This document shows positions 35,780 through 45,275 of a DNA stretch of 64,000 nt, in pieces. Both the position numbers and the translations under genes were made by a program. The stretch spans positions 1-64,000 of the forward strand of contig CAUQKI010000004.1 of the NCBI GenBank assembly GCA_963518955.1, written 5' to 3'. The notes under the pieces were generated by a model. The model was not told the DNA's origin. It was given only the letters and a program-made list of their open reading frames with translations, and ran no database searches. Each line of letters opens with the position of its first letter. Position 1 is the first letter of the stretch. Source of the stretch: JABCPE02 sp963518955 (GTDB lineage Bacteria; Bacteroidota; Bacteroidia; Flavobacteriales; Weeksellaceae).

Positions 35780-36733
35780 TTATTCCTGTTTTTCTGAGTC
35801 TGGTTTTGTTTTTTCTACGAATTTTATGTTCCTCATCAGTCCAGAGAATTTGGTTCTTTTTACTGGAGATTTTCGGAAGATTTCGGAGAAAATTTCTTGG
35901 GTCAAATCCTGCCAATCAGGTTTTCTCAGTTGGCTAAATTCTTTTAAGGCAAATTTCGGTTCTGTATTTGGAGCTGCAAATCTATTCCATGGGCAAACAT
36001 CCTGACAGACATCACACCCGAAAATCCAATCATCCATTTTTCCCTCGAAATAGTCTGGGATTTCGTTTTTTAGTTCTATTGTAGCGTAAGAAATACATTT
36101 GCTTCCGTCTATAATTCGTTCATTTACAATGGCTTGTGTAGGGCAGGCATCTATACATTTTCTACAGCTTCCACAGTGGTCTGTGGTCGCACCATCTTCT
36201 TCTAATTCTAAATCACAGATGATTTCCGCCAAAAAGAAGAACGAACCGTGTTTTTTAGTAATCAAATTGGCATTTTTCCCGACCCAGCCGATTCCAGATT
36301 TTCTAGCCCATGCTCGGTCTAAAACAGGCGCGGAATCCGTAAAAACCCTAAATCCAAATTCTCCTATTTCTTCTTGCAGTTCTGCTATCATCTGGCGGAG
36401 AATGTCTTTTATCACATCGTGGTAGTCCTCGCCATAGGCGTATTTGGAGATTTTGAAATTATTTTCTGTTTCTAGTTTGTATTGAGGGAAATAGTTGTAA
36501 GACAGTGAGATAACGGACTTTGCGCCCTCTACCAGAAGTCTAGGGTCTGTCCTTTTATCAAAATAATTTTCCATGTATGCCATCTCGCCGTTGTAGCCTG
36601 CTTTTAGCCATTTTTCCAGCGCTGTAGCATCTTCTTCAAGGAAACCAGCTTTAGAAATACCACATTCCTGAAACCCGAATTTTTCGGCTTTCTGTTTGAT
36701 GATTTTTGTGTATTTCTCTGCTGTTTGTGCCAT
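35780..36733 (-). CDS. queG: Epoxyqueuosine reductase QueG
   Basis: Cobalamin- and Fe-S-dependent enzyme for the last step of queuosine formation in tRNA. I start at ATG 36733 (317 residues, MAQTAEKYTKI), because upstream codons read into the opposite promoter. Two 4Fe-4S motifs are visible: CGSCRKCIDACPTQAI and CDVCQDVCPWN. N-terminal features such as GYNGEMAYMENYFDKR are typical. It is divergent from an L,D-transpeptidase gene with about 70 bp between. Confidence 0.93.
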   Translation of the reverse strand: MAQTAEKYTKIIKQKAEKFGFQECGISKAGFLEEDATALEKWLKAGYNGEMAYMENYFDKRTDPRLLVEGAKSVISLSYNYFPQYKLETENNFKISKYAYGEDYHDVIKDILRQMIAELQEEIGEFGFRVFTDSAPVLDRAWARKSGIGWVGKNANLITKKHGSFFFLAEIICDLELEEDGATTDHCGSCRKCIDACPTQAIVNERIIDGSKCISYATIELKNEIPDYFEGKMDDWIFGCDVCQDVCPWNRFAAPNTEPKFALKEFSQLRKPDWQDLTQEIFSEIFRKSPVKRTKFSGLMRNIKFVEKTKPDSEKQE

Positions 36734-36782
36734 AATTTCTGCGAAAATATTGTTTTTAAATCTAAAATCCAATTTTTAGAAT

Positions 36783-36790
36783 TAACTTTG
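36783..36790 (+). promoter_or_regulatory. Probable promoter, -7 box TAACTTTG
   Basis: TAACTTTG fits TAnnTTTG, only 15 bases before the GTG start at 36806, so the leader would be very short. Confidence 0.5.
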
Positions 36791-36805
36791 TATAAAAATA
36801 AAAGA

Positions 36806-37462
36806 GTGAAAAAATTAAAGATATTTTTATTTGCATTGGTTCTTTTATTCTTGGGAAGTGCTTATTTTATGCCAAGAGCAGAAAGTTTAGACAAGGAAAA
36901 ACAAGAAATAAAAACACAAAAAACAGCCCAGCGGACACCAGATTACAAAAAATACGCAGAAGAGGCTCTGTTGTATTGTAAAAAGAATAAAATTTCTACA
37001 GATTTTTTTGTATTGATAGACTTTTCTATCCATTCTGGGAAGAAACGAATGTTCATTTGGGATTTTAAAAAAGACAAAATCACGGATAGTTTTTTGGTAA
37101 GTCATGGGTGCGGAAGTCAGCCCACAGCGAGGGATTATTCCAAAGAAAAACCAGCATTCAGCAACCAGCCGAATAGTCATAGCTCTTCACTCGGTAAATA
37201 TTGGATTGGCACGAAGAAAGTTCCCAGCCCGAGTTTTGGGGAGAAATATCTGCTCTATGGCAAGGAAACGACGAATAATAACGCTCTCAAAAGGGATATC
37301 GTGATACACCCTTGGTCTATTATTCCTGATGAAGAGCCCTATCCAAGCGGTGTGCCAGAGAGCTGGGGCTGTCCTGCGGTGTCTTCTGATGTTTTCAAGG
37401 TTTTGGATGAAAAATTCCAATCCGTAGGGAAAAATATTCTCCTTTGGGCGATTTATCCTTGA
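36806..37462 (+). CDS. Murein L,D-transpeptidase catalytic-domain protein (YkuD_2-like)
   Basis: I place the start at GTG 36806 (218 residues), which gives a clean signal peptide or anchor (IFLFALVLLFLGSAYF); an ATG much farther upstream lies before the predicted promoter. The catalytic centre is the Cys of ESWGCPAVSS (about Cys189) with His in DIVIHPWS. This is the YkuD_2 subgroup found in Bacteroidetes, thought to form 3-3 peptidoglycan cross-links or anchor proteins in the periplasm. Confidence 0.8.
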   Translation: MKKLKIFLFALVLLFLGSAYFMPRAESLDKEKQEIKTQKTAQRTPDYKKYAEEALLYCKKNKISTDFFVLIDFSIHSGKKRMFIWDFKKDKITDSFLVSHGCGSQPTARDYSKEKPAFSNQPNSHSSSLGKYWIGTKKVPSPSFGEKYLLYGKETTNNNALKRDIVIHPWSIIPDEEPYPSGVPESWGCPAVSSDVFKVLDEKFQSVGKNILLWAIYP

Positions 37463-37557
37463 GGTTTCTATTTTCGTAAAGTCCGAAATAAAAAGCATTT
37501 AAATTTGATGAATCAAAATAAAACATTAAATTCGCAGAAACAAAAAAGTTAATCACA

Positions 37558-38943
37558 ATGAATTATGATATCATCGTCATCGGGAGTGGTCCTGGTGGAT
37601 ATGTTACAGCAATTAGAGCAGCACAGTTAGGTTTTAAAACTGCAGTGATAGAAAAAGAAAATTTGGGTGGAATATGCCTTAATTGGGGCTGTATCCCTAC
37701 CAAAGCGCTTTTGAAATCAGCACAGGTTTTTAAATATATCAACCACGCGGAAGATTTTGGTTTAAATAAAGTAGAGGCAAGTTTTGACTTCCCTAATGTG
37801 GTCCAAAGAAGCCGCGGTGTAGCCGAAAAAATGAGCAAAGGTGTGGAGTTCCTGATGAAAAAGAACAAAATAGATGTTATCTTCGGGACAGCCAAAGTAA
37901 AACCAGGCAAGAAAGTAGCTGTGGAGAAAGATGGAGCAGTTACAGAATATACGGCAGAACATATTGTTTTAGCGACAGGGGCTCGTTCTCGTGAACTTCC
38001 TAATCTTCCTCAGGATGGCAAGAAAGTGATAGGATACAGACAGGCACTTACTCTTCCAAAACAGCCTAAATCTATGATAGTAGTAGGTTCTGGAGCGATA
38101 GGAGTGGAGTTTGCGTATTTCTATGCTACGATGGGTACACAGGTTACGGTTGTAGAATTCATGCCGAACATCGTGCCAGTGGAGGATGAGGATGTTTCTA
38201 AACATTTGGAAAAATCCTTTAAAAAAGCAAAAATAAAAGTAATGACCAACGCTTCCGTGGAGTCTGTGGATACCTCTGGAGATGGAGTAAAAGCACAGGT
38301 GAAGACTGAAAAAGGCATTGTGGAGTTACAAGCAGATATTCTACTTTCAGCGGTGGGAATTACAGCAAATATTGAAAATATTGGTCTGGAAGAAGTAGGT
38401 ATTAAAACTGAAAAAGGCAGGGTAGTAGTGGATGAATGGTACAGAACCTCCGTGCCAGGTTATTATGCGATAGGAGATATCCTTCCTACTCAGGCTCTAG
38501 CGCATGTGGCGTCAGCAGAGGGAATTACCTGCGTGGAGAAAATAAAAGGGCTGGATGTAGAGCATATAGACTACGGCAATATCCCAGGATGTACTTACTG
38601 CACGCCAGAGATAGCATCAGTAGGGCTTACAGAGAAGCAGGCAAAAGAAAAAGGCTACGAAATAAAAGTAGGAAAATTCCCATTCTCTGCAAGTGGAAAA
38701 GCTACTGCGAATGGAGATACAGATGGTTTTGTGAAAGTGATTTTTGATGCGAAATACGGTGAATGGCTTGGTTGTCATATGATAGGAACAGGTGTTACCG
38801 AAATGATAGCAGAGGCTGTGGCTGCAAGAAAATTAGAAACCACAGGACATGAAATCCTAAAAACTGTCCATCCGCACCCTACACTTTCTGAAGCAGTGAT
38901 GGAAGCTGTAGCGGCTGCCTATGGAGAGGTTATTCATATTTAA
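37558..38943 (+). CDS. lpdA: Dihydrolipoyl dehydrogenase
   Basis: The E3 component of 2-oxo acid dehydrogenase complexes; oxidises dihydrolipoyl groups with NAD+. The 461 residues include the FAD motif GSGPGGY at 9-15, the redox disulfide Cys40/Cys45 in GGICLNWGCIPTK, the NAD motif VVGSGAIGVEF, and the C-terminal HPHPTLSE with the catalytic His/Glu pair. E1 and E2 genes are not adjacent. TAAATTTG at 37500-37507 may be the promoter. Confidence 0.94.
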   Translation: MNYDIIVIGSGPGGYVTAIRAAQLGFKTAVIEKENLGGICLNWGCIPTKALLKSAQVFKYINHAEDFGLNKVEASFDFPNVVQRSRGVAEKMSKGVEFLMKKNKIDVIFGTAKVKPGKKVAVEKDGAVTEYTAEHIVLATGARSRELPNLPQDGKKVIGYRQALTLPKQPKSMIVVGSGAIGVEFAYFYATMGTQVTVVEFMPNIVPVEDEDVSKHLEKSFKKAKIKVMTNASVESVDTSGDGVKAQVKTEKGIVELQADILLSAVGITANIENIGLEEVGIKTEKGRVVVDEWYRTSVPGYYAIGDILPTQALAHVASAEGITCVEKIKGLDVEHIDYGNIPGCTYCTPEIASVGLTEKQAKEKGYEIKVGKFPFSASGKATANGDTDGFVKVIFDAKYGEWLGCHMIGTGVTEMIAEAVAARKLETTGHEILKTVHPHPTLSEAVMEAVAAAYGEVIHI

Positions 38944-38961
38944 TGAATGATAAAAAGATAT

Positions 38962-38990
38962 AGACTGTCCTAAAATATGGGCAGTCTTTT
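38962..38990 (+). terminator. Terminator after lpdA
   Basis: A 9-bp stem (38962-38970 with 38979-38987, one T-G pair), 8-nt loop, then a T-run. Confidence 0.75.
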
Positions 38991-39019
38991 TTTGTTTTTT
39001 GAGATTATTATTAGATTTG
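38991..39019 (+). promoter_or_regulatory. Promoter TTTG-N17-TAGATTTG
   Basis: TTTG at 38991-38994 and TAGATTTG at 39012-39019, 19 bases before the patatin gene; the -33 part overlaps the lpdA terminator T-run. Confidence 0.45.
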
Positions 39020-39038
39020 TAGTTTTATTAAGATAAAA

Positions 39039-39812
39039 ATGAATAATAAATTAGGATTGGTATTGTCTGGCGGTGGGACAAAGGGAGTGGCTCATGCAGG
39101 AGTGCTAAAATTTCTTGAGGAAAAAGGCATTCAGCCAGAGATATTGGCGGGGGCGAGTGTGGGGGCTATTGTGAGCTGTCTCTATGCAGTAGGAAAAAAA
39201 CCAAAGGAGATTTTGGATTTCTTTAAATCGGTGTATTTTTTTCATTGGAAGCATATTGCATTTAATAAACCTGGGCTTGTCAATTCCGCTGTTTTTAAAA
39301 TATATCTAAAACCTATTTTTGGGGATATGAAGATAGGTGATTTAAAAAAGGAAGTAAACATCACCGCTACAGATATCGTGACTGGGGAACTGAAAATTTT
39401 TGACAAAGAAACCAGAGTGATAGATGCCATCATCGCTTCATCTAGCTTCCCTGGGATTGCTACGCCGTATATGTTTGGCGGGGTGCTGTATAGCGATGGC
39501 GGAATCCTTAATAATTTCCCTGCGGACATCATACGGGACAGGTGTGATAAGATGATAGGCGTTTATCTTTCCTCACCACAAGAAGTGAAACAAAAACAGA
39601 TGAATACCATAAAATCCGTTACTTATCGTGCGTTTGACCTGCTGTCTCACAGGGTGGAAACTTACAAATTTGCTTATTGTGACTGGCTTATAGATTCTCT
39701 GAAACTCTCTAATTACAGCACCTTCGAGACTAAAAAGAGTAAAATGGATGAGATTTTCCAAATAGGATACGAGGAGGCGAGAGATAGTTTTGATAAAGGT
39801 TTATTCGGATAG
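39039..39812 (+). CDS. Patatin-like phospholipase
   Basis: A 257-residue lipid acyl hydrolase. It shows the oxyanion glycines SGGGTKGVAHAG at 10-21, the nucleophile Ser40 in GASVGA, and the catalytic Asp153 in the DGG motif YSDGGILNN. There is no signal peptide, so it is probably cytoplasmic or peripheral. The compact RssA/YlbK-like form is found widely. The natural substrate is unknown. Confidence 0.88.
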   Translation: MNNKLGLVLSGGGTKGVAHAGVLKFLEEKGIQPEILAGASVGAIVSCLYAVGKKPKEILDFFKSVYFFHWKHIAFNKPGLVNSAVFKIYLKPIFGDMKIGDLKKEVNITATDIVTGELKIFDKETRVIDAIIASSSFPGIATPYMFGGVLYSDGGILNNFPADIIRDRCDKMIGVYLSSPQEVKQKQMNTIKSVTYRAFDLLSHRVETYKFAYCDWLIDSLKLSNYSTFETKKSKMDEIFQIGYEEARDSFDKGLFG

Positions 39813-39873
39813 GAGGGGGATTTTTGATTTATTTCAATCAAACTTAAATCATTAACATATTTAGAAAATTCAC

Positions 39874-39909
39874 AAAAACGGTAATTCTAATTTTAGAATT
39901 ACCGTTTTT
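39874..39909. terminator. Bidirectional terminator
   Basis: A long perfect stem (AAAAACGGTAATTCTAA with its complement) around a tiny loop, between convergent patatin and DAHP synthase genes, flanked by A and T runs. Confidence 0.85.
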
Positions 39910-39910
39910 T

Positions 39911-40993
39911 TTATTTGGATAAAATATCTTCCTGTCTATCGATGGACTCTTGGTGTATGGCTTTGAATATTCTGAGAATCAGCCCTTCCGAAAGATTTTT
40001 TTCTTTTCCGAGGATTTTCATGCGTTCTATTATTTCGTTCCAGCGTTTGTTTTGGAGGACAGATATATTTTTTTGTTTTTTGAGTTTGCCGATATTGTCA
40101 GCGATTTCCATTCTTTTTCTTATCAAATCCAGCAGCTGCTCATCCAGAATGTCAATTTGTGAACGGAGGGTTTTCAGCTGTATCTGAAAATCAATTTCTT
40201 CCGTATTCTCTCTGCGAAGAACCAGTTTTTGCAGCATTTCCGAAAGTGTCTCTGGCGTAATCTGCTGCTGGGCATCACTCCATGCTTTTTCTGGGGAGCA
40301 GTGGGACTCTATCATCAGCCCATCAAAGTTGAGGTCTAATGCAGTTTGTGAAATTTCACCTATCAGTTCTCGGTTTCCTGAGATGTGCGAAGGGTCGCAG
40401 ATGATGGGCAGATTTGGGAAAATATTTTTCAGTTCTATCGGAATCTGCCATTCAGGAATGTTACGATATTTAGATTTTTCATAGGAGGAAAATCCACGAT
40501 GTACAGCGCCAAGTTTCTCTATACCAGCCATTTTAAGCCGTTCCAAAGCTCCTATCCACAGAGCGAGGTCAGGATTTACAGGGTTTTTGACAAGTACTAT
40601 TTTGTCAGTTCCTTTTAGTTCATCGGCTATTTCTTGGACAATGAACGGATTTACTGTAGTTCTAGCGCCTATCCAAAGCAAATCTACATCGTATTCCAGC
40701 GCTAGTTTTATATGGTCTCGGTTGGCTACTTCGGTGGCGGTTTTCAGTCCTGTGACTTCTTTTACTTTTTTCAGCCAATTCAGCCCGATTTCTCCCACGC
40801 CTTCAAAACCACCTGGGCGTGTTCTGGGCTTCCATATACCAGCTCGGAAGAAGTCTATTTCACTGTTTTTTAGGCTTTTGGCTGTTTCTAGCATTTGCTC
40901 CTCGGTCTCAGCACTACAAGGACCAGTGATGATGAGAGGTCTGCTGAGCTTCAAGTCTTTCAGCCATTGGTTGGAATAATCCTGTTTAGTCAT
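39911..40993 (-). CDS. DAHP synthase / chorismate mutase fusion
   Basis: A 360-residue bifunctional enzyme of aromatic amino acid synthesis. Residues 1 to about 260 form a type I-beta DAHP synthase (IITGPCSAE, RAGIWKPRTRPGGFEG, CDPSHISGNREL, MIESHCSP). Residues about 270-360 are an AroQ-type chorismate mutase helix bundle (LRSQIDILDEQLLDLIRKRM). In known fusions of this order the mutase part also makes the synthase sensitive to prephenate or related feedback. The neighbouring genes (rdgB, tpiA) do not belong to the pathway. Confidence 0.93.
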   Translation of the reverse strand: MTKQDYSNQWLKDLKLSRPLIITGPCSAETEEQMLETAKSLKNSEIDFFRAGIWKPRTRPGGFEGVGEIGLNWLKKVKEVTGLKTATEVANRDHIKLALEYDVDLLWIGARTTVNPFIVQEIADELKGTDKIVLVKNPVNPDLALWIGALERLKMAGIEKLGAVHRGFSSYEKSKYRNIPEWQIPIELKNIFPNLPIICDPSHISGNRELIGEISQTALDLNFDGLMIESHCSPEKAWSDAQQQITPETLSEMLQKLVLRRENTEEIDFQIQLKTLRSQIDILDEQLLDLIRKRMEIADNIGKLKKQKNISVLQNKRWNEIIERMKILGKEKNLSEGLILRIFKAIHQESIDRQEDILSK

Positions 40994-41001
40994 TCTTTTT
41001 T

Positions 41002-41574
41002 TTATTCCTTATTTAAAAATTTTAAAAATTTGCCCACTGCTTCAGACCTGTGGCTGATGCTGTTTTTTTGTTTTGAAGGCATCTCGGCAAAAGAAATTTC
41101 ATAGCCTTTTGGAATGAAAATTGGGTCGTACCCAAAGCCTTTTTCGCCTCTTTTTTCTTTGGAAATAGTGCCGTATACTCTGCCTTCGAAATAGTTTTCG
41201 CCTGTTTCATCCACCAAGCACATTACCGTGATGAAATACGCCTCGCGGTCTTCTATATCCTGTATTTCGGTGAGGACTTTCTGTATATTTGCCTCAAAAT
41301 CATGTTTCCCTGCATACCTTGCCGAAAAAATACCAGGTCTTCCGTCCAAAGCTGGGATAACCAGACCGCTGTCATCTCCTACGCTTGGTTTTCCTGTTTT
41401 CTCAAAACAATATTTAGCCTTGATAAGGGCATTTTCGTGAAAGGTAGTTCCGTTTTCTTCGATTTCATCAAAGAGCTGATAATCAGTAAGGCTGGTAACA
41501 TGATATTTTTCGCCTAAAATTTCTTGGATTTCATCTTTTTTATGCTCGTTGTGCGTAGCAAGTAGTATTTCCAT
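41002..41574 (-). CDS. rdgB: Non-canonical purine NTP pyrophosphatase RdgB/HAM1
   Basis: Removes dITP, ITP and XTP from the nucleotide pool. I start at ATG 41574 (190 residues, MEILLATHNEHKKDEI), which is the usual HAM1 N-terminus; the longer reading adds 12 unsupported residues. The VGDDSGLVIPALDGRPGIFSARYAG region and late GFGYDPIFIP and SHRSEA are diagnostic. It ends 8 bases before the DAHP synthase fusion gene. Confidence 0.94.
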   Translation of the reverse strand: MEILLATHNEHKKDEIQEILGEKYHVTSLTDYQLFDEIEENGTTFHENALIKAKYCFEKTGKPSVGDDSGLVIPALDGRPGIFSARYAGKHDFEANIQKVLTEIQDIEDREAYFITVMCLVDETGENYFEGRVYGTISKEKRGEKGFGYDPIFIPKGYEISFAEMPSKQKNSISHRSEAVGKFLKFLNKE

Positions 41575-41654
41575 ATATTTAGTAAAACAATCTTTAGTGT
41601 GGTTATTCATTTAATGATAAAACCACGATTTTTAATTTAAATCTCGGCTTTATT

Positions 41655-41703
41655 TAAAAATGGTGTAGTGGCAGAAACTTTTTTTAGTTTTACCAGCTAC
41701 ACC
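41655..41703 (-). terminator. Terminator after tpiA
   Basis: GGTGTAG (41662-41668) and CTACACC (41697-41703), with inner TGG/CCA and AAAC/GTTT pairs. Read on the minus strand it ends in five T's, just past the tpiA stop. Confidence 0.65.
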
Positions 41704-41724
41704 TTGGATTTTGTATAAATTTAA

Positions 41725-42483
41725 TTAGTTAAAAGCCTCGATGATTTTAGAAAAATCTTCTATTTTTAAAGATGCACCGCCGATAAGTCCACCATCGATG
41801 TCAGGTTGTGAGAAGATTTCTTTTGCGTTGTCTGGTTTTACCGAACCTCCGTAGAGAATGGAGATTTCATCAGCGGTGTCTTTTCCGTATTTCTCAGCGA
41901 TAAGGTTTCGGATAAAAGCGTGGATTTCTTGCGCTTGTTCTGGTGTAGCAGTTTCTCCTGTTCCGATAGCCCAAACAGGTTCGTAGGCGATAACTACTTT
42001 TTTGATTTCCTCTGCAGAAAGCTCAAACAGCGCTGTTTCAGTTTGCTTTTTCACTACATCGAGGTGCAGTCCAGCTTTTCTTTGTTCCAGAGTTTCTCCG
42101 TTGCAGTAGATAGGCGTAAGCCCTGCATTTAGTAGGTTTTTTACTTTTTGTGCTGCATGGCTGTCGGTTTCGTTGTGGTATTGTCTTCTTTCGGAGTGGG
42201 CTACGATGCTTCCGTTTAGTCCAGCAGACTTTATCATTTCTACGGAAATTTCACCAGTGTAGGCACCTTTGTCATGCTCAGAAATATCCTGTGCGAAGAC
42301 TTTCACTTCATCATGAGCAAAAATATTTTTAGCTGTGGTGAGATACAGACTTGGTGGAGCGATATACACCTCGCAGTTGGTTTTGTTATTCTTTTTGTAT
42401 TCGGCTAACTGAAGCATAAGGGTTTCTGCTTCTTGGAAATTTTTGTTCATCTTCCAGTTTCCAGCGACGATGTTTTTTCTCAT
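41725..42483 (-). CDS. tpiA: Triosephosphate isomerase TpiA
   Basis: Glycolysis/gluconeogenesis: interconverts DHAP and glyceraldehyde-3-phosphate. All catalytic residues are seen: Lys11 (GNWKMNK), His96 (VAHSERR) and Glu168 (AYEPVWAIGTG), and the phosphate loop GGASL near the end. The length of 252 is standard. Confidence 0.96.
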   Translation of the reverse strand: MRKNIVAGNWKMNKNFQEAETLMLQLAEYKKNNKTNCEVYIAPPSLYLTTAKNIFAHDEVKVFAQDISEHDKGAYTGEISVEMIKSAGLNGSIVAHSERRQYHNETDSHAAQKVKNLLNAGLTPIYCNGETLEQRKAGLHLDVVKKQTETALFELSAEEIKKVVIAYEPVWAIGTGETATPEQAQEIHAFIRNLIAEKYGKDTADEISILYGGSVKPDNAKEIFSQPDIDGGLIGGASLKIEDFSKIIEAFN

Positions 42484-42503
42484 AATTATTTTATTTATTG
42501 TTA

Positions 42504-43079
42504 TTAATCAGTTTTAATATTTTTATTTTCAAAGAAAATGCTTTTTATATAGTATGTTTTCACATTTTTGCCTCTTTTTTGTGCAGGGATGAACTTTGGT
42601 AGGAGGCTGATAATTCTTTCCGCTTCTTTTTTGAGCGTTTCGTTTTCACTTCTGCTGAAAAGCACCTCCACTTCGCCTGTTTTATCAATCCTGAAAGCTA
42701 CATACACTTTATACACTTTGCTTTTTTCGGCATCAATATTATTTGGGTTAAAATGTGTCTTCACATGCTGTTCCAGTTGGTCTTGGAAGCATTTTCTCTT
42801 GTTAATATTATCCTTGCATACCTCAAAAATGGGCGGTTCATCTACTTGTATAATGAGATAATCTCTGCTTTCATCCAGTTCCTCATCCAGTTCCTCATCA
42901 GCTTTGGGAAGCTTGCAATGTGGAAGTTCTACAGGAAGATAGTAGCTGTAGGGAAGTGACGGGCTTTTCTTTGTTTTATGGCGTTTTTTGTAGGATTTCT
43001 TACCTTTTTTCTGAGCCTGCACATGGGCTGAAAATCCTAAAAACAAAATAATGAGTAAAAATGACCAAAACCTTTTCAT
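42504..43079 (-). CDS. Exported protein with TonB C-terminal-like domain
   Basis: A 191-residue protein with a signal peptide ending near VQAQ and then a Lys-rich stretch. The last about 80 residues (VYVAFRIDKTGEVEVLFSRSENETL, cut at 20 here: AFRIDKTGEVEVLFSRSENE) resemble the TonB C-terminal fold, including LPKFIPAQKRGKNVKTYYI. With a cleavable signal and no membrane anchor it is not a classical energy transducer. It is 20 bases upstream of tpiA on the same strand. Confidence 0.65.
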   Translation of the reverse strand: MKRFWSFLLIILFLGFSAHVQAQKKGKKSYKKRHKTKKSPSLPYSYYLPVELPHCKLPKADEELDEELDESRDYLIIQVDEPPIFEVCKDNINKRKCFQDQLEQHVKTHFNPNNIDAEKSKVYKVYVAFRIDKTGEVEVLFSRSENETLKKEAERIISLLPKFIPAQKRGKNVKTYYIKSIFFENKNIKTD

Positions 43080-43146
43080 AACAGTTAGTTTTGTTTTTAA
43101 TGAAATTCTGTATATTCTGCTTTAAATACGAGCTTTTTTCCTTGAC

Positions 43147-43497
43147 TTAATCCATTTTCCAGATGGTTTTCATGAGTTTATAGAACTGATGCTCACGGTC
43201 AGTCACCTGCTCATCGGCTTTGATAAGTGTTTTTGCAAACTCGGCGAAGTTTTTTCTTTCCTCCTCGGTGGAATCATCATAAAAACAGCGTGCATGGAAC
43301 TCGAAATGGTCTTTCCAGTCCTCTGGCTGCAGGGAAGCGATGACTTCCAGCTCGTTATCCAGATTGATTCTGAACGGGAATTCTTCTGATAAGTATTCTT
43401 GTATTTTTAGTCCTTCTTTTGGTGAAAATTCGTGGTCTACAGCCGAAAGAATCATCAATAAATGGTAGCCTGCAATGGGTTTGTTTGATTTTTGCAT
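43147..43497 (-). CDS. TerB-like small helical protein
   Basis: A 116-residue, all-helical protein with an acidic face. The spacing of motifs (ILSAVDHEFSPKE near the start, ADEQVTDREHQFYKLM near the end) resembles TerB/tellurite-resistance-like domains that are common single genes in this family of bacteria. No other ter genes are nearby, so a tellurite role is not implied. Confidence 0.6.
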   Translation of the reverse strand: MQKSNKPIAGYHLLMILSAVDHEFSPKEGLKIQEYLSEEFPFRINLDNELEVIASLQPEDWKDHFEFHARCFYDDSTEEERKNFAEFAKTLIKADEQVTDREHQFYKLMKTIWKMD

Positions 43498-43628
43498 AAA
43501 TAAAATATTTAATAAAATTTTCTAAAAACAGGGAAAACAGAAAAGTCTAAAATCCCAAAAACTTTTGGCTAAAATACAAAAATTAACTTTAATTTTAATA
43601 ACTTTATCGCTTTAAAAAAGTTAGATTT

Positions 43629-45242
43629 ATGAGGATAATAAAATTGTTATTTCTGTTTTCTGTGTATTTTGCTTTTGGTCAAAATTTTACAAAAAAAGAC
43701 ACGCTTTTGGGTTCTAATACTGCATACCGTGATTTTTGGGATGTTCAAAGATATGATGTGAAAGTAGAGCCAAGCTACGAACAAAAAAGCCTGAAAGGAA
43801 GCAATAAAATAACATTCAAGATAACAAAGTCTGTGAGAAATCCTGTTTTTCAGATAGATTTGCAGCAGCCGATGAAACATGACAGCGTTCGCTCTAGTTT
43901 TAAAGTAAAATCTACAAGAGTGGATGGTAATTTTATCTTTTTAGAAACGAAAGAAAGTTTTAAAAAAGGGCAGACACATACCTTGGAAATAGATTTTAGT
44001 GGAAATCCTATCATCGCTGAAAATGCGCCTTGGGATGGCGGCTGGGTTTTCACACAAGATGAAAAAGGAAATCCATGGATGTCCGTAGCCTGCGAAGGTA
44101 TAGGGGCGAGCGTATGGCTTCCAATAAAAGAATACTGGGGCGATGAGCCAGATATGGGGATGACCCTCGCTATCACTACTCCGAAAGATTTGGTGGGAGT
44201 AGGAAATGGGAAATTAGTAGAATGGAGCGTTAAAAAGGACAAAAACATCTTTACTTGGGAAGTCAAAAATCCTATAAACTCATATAATATCGTTCCTTAC
44301 ATCGGGAAATATGTTCATTTTTCTGATGAATATTTGGGTAAGAGGGGAATGCTAACTTTGGACTATTGGGTTTTGGATTATAATTTAGAAAAAGCCCAAA
44401 AGCAGTTCCAGCAGGTAAAACCTATGCTCAAAGCTTTTGAACATTGGTTTGGTGGGTATCCTTTTTATAAAGACGGCTATAAACTGGTAGAATCTCCATA
44501 TTTAGGAATGGAGCACCAGAGCAATGTAGCGTATGGAAACGGCTATCAGAATGGCTACTATGGAAGGGATTTGTCAGGAACAGGAGTGGGCATGTATTGG
44601 GATTTTATCATCATTCATGAAAGCGGACACGAATGGTTTGGGAATAATATCACAGCCCAAGACAAAGCCGATATGTGGATACATGAGGCTTTTACGACTT
44701 ATTCAGAAGTTTTGTTCACGGAAAATTATATGGACAAAAACGCAGCAAATACCTATATAAAGGGACTTAGAAAAAATATCCTGAATGATCAGCCTATCAT
44801 AGGCATATATGGCGTGAGAAAAACAGGTAGTACAGACCAATATATAAAGGGGGCAAATATGATACATACCATCAGACAGGTTATCAATAATGATGAAAAA
44901 TTCAGACAAATTTTGCTGGGAATGAGTACAGATTTTTATCATAAAATAGTGACTTCCAAACAGGTAGAAGATTATATCAGCAAAAAAGCAGGAATAGATT
45001 TTTCACTTGTTTTTGATCAGTATTTGAGAACGATAAAAATTCCACAGCTGGAATATGAGCAAAAAGGAAATCAGCTGAAATTCCGCTGGAATAACACGAT
45101 AAAGAATTTCAGAATGCCTGTGAAACTAAAAAGCCATTCTACGCATATAGCTCCTACTCAGGAATGGCAGACTGTCACTTTGGCTAATGATAAAGCTGTA
45201 GAAATAGATGACAACTACTATATAGAAGTTTTGAAAAAATAA
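43629..45242 (+). CDS. Secreted M1-family metallopeptidase
   Basis: A 537-residue zinc aminopeptidase with a signal peptide (cleavage near FAFGQ). The zinc site is HESGH at 330-334, with the third ligand Glu353 in WIHEAFTTYSE. The substrate-anchoring motif normally GxMEN is LGMEHQS at 292-298. It is shorter than aminopeptidase N because it lacks the large C-terminal helical domain. It probably trims peptides in the periplasm or outside. No type IX tail is seen. Confidence 0.92.
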   Translation: MRIIKLLFLFSVYFAFGQNFTKKDTLLGSNTAYRDFWDVQRYDVKVEPSYEQKSLKGSNKITFKITKSVRNPVFQIDLQQPMKHDSVRSSFKVKSTRVDGNFIFLETKESFKKGQTHTLEIDFSGNPIIAENAPWDGGWVFTQDEKGNPWMSVACEGIGASVWLPIKEYWGDEPDMGMTLAITTPKDLVGVGNGKLVEWSVKKDKNIFTWEVKNPINSYNIVPYIGKYVHFSDEYLGKRGMLTLDYWVLDYNLEKAQKQFQQVKPMLKAFEHWFGGYPFYKDGYKLVESPYLGMEHQSNVAYGNGYQNGYYGRDLSGTGVGMYWDFIIIHESGHEWFGNNITAQDKADMWIHEAFTTYSEVLFTENYMDKNAANTYIKGLRKNILNDQPIIGIYGVRKTGSTDQYIKGANMIHTIRQVINNDEKFRQILLGMSTDFYHKIVTSKQVEDYISKKAGIDFSLVFDQYLRTIKIPQLEYEQKGNQLKFRWNNTIKNFRMPVKLKSHSTHIAPTQEWQTVTLANDKAVEIDDNYYIEVLKK

Positions 45243-45269
45243 AAAAATCCCTATTAAAGGGATTTTTTT
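45241..45269. terminator. Bidirectional terminator between convergent genes
   Basis: AAAAAAATCCCT (45241-45252) and AGGGATTTTTTT (from 45258), loop ATTAA; the left arm overlaps the stop codon of the M1 peptidase gene. Confidence 0.8.
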
Positions 45270-45275
45270 ATAATA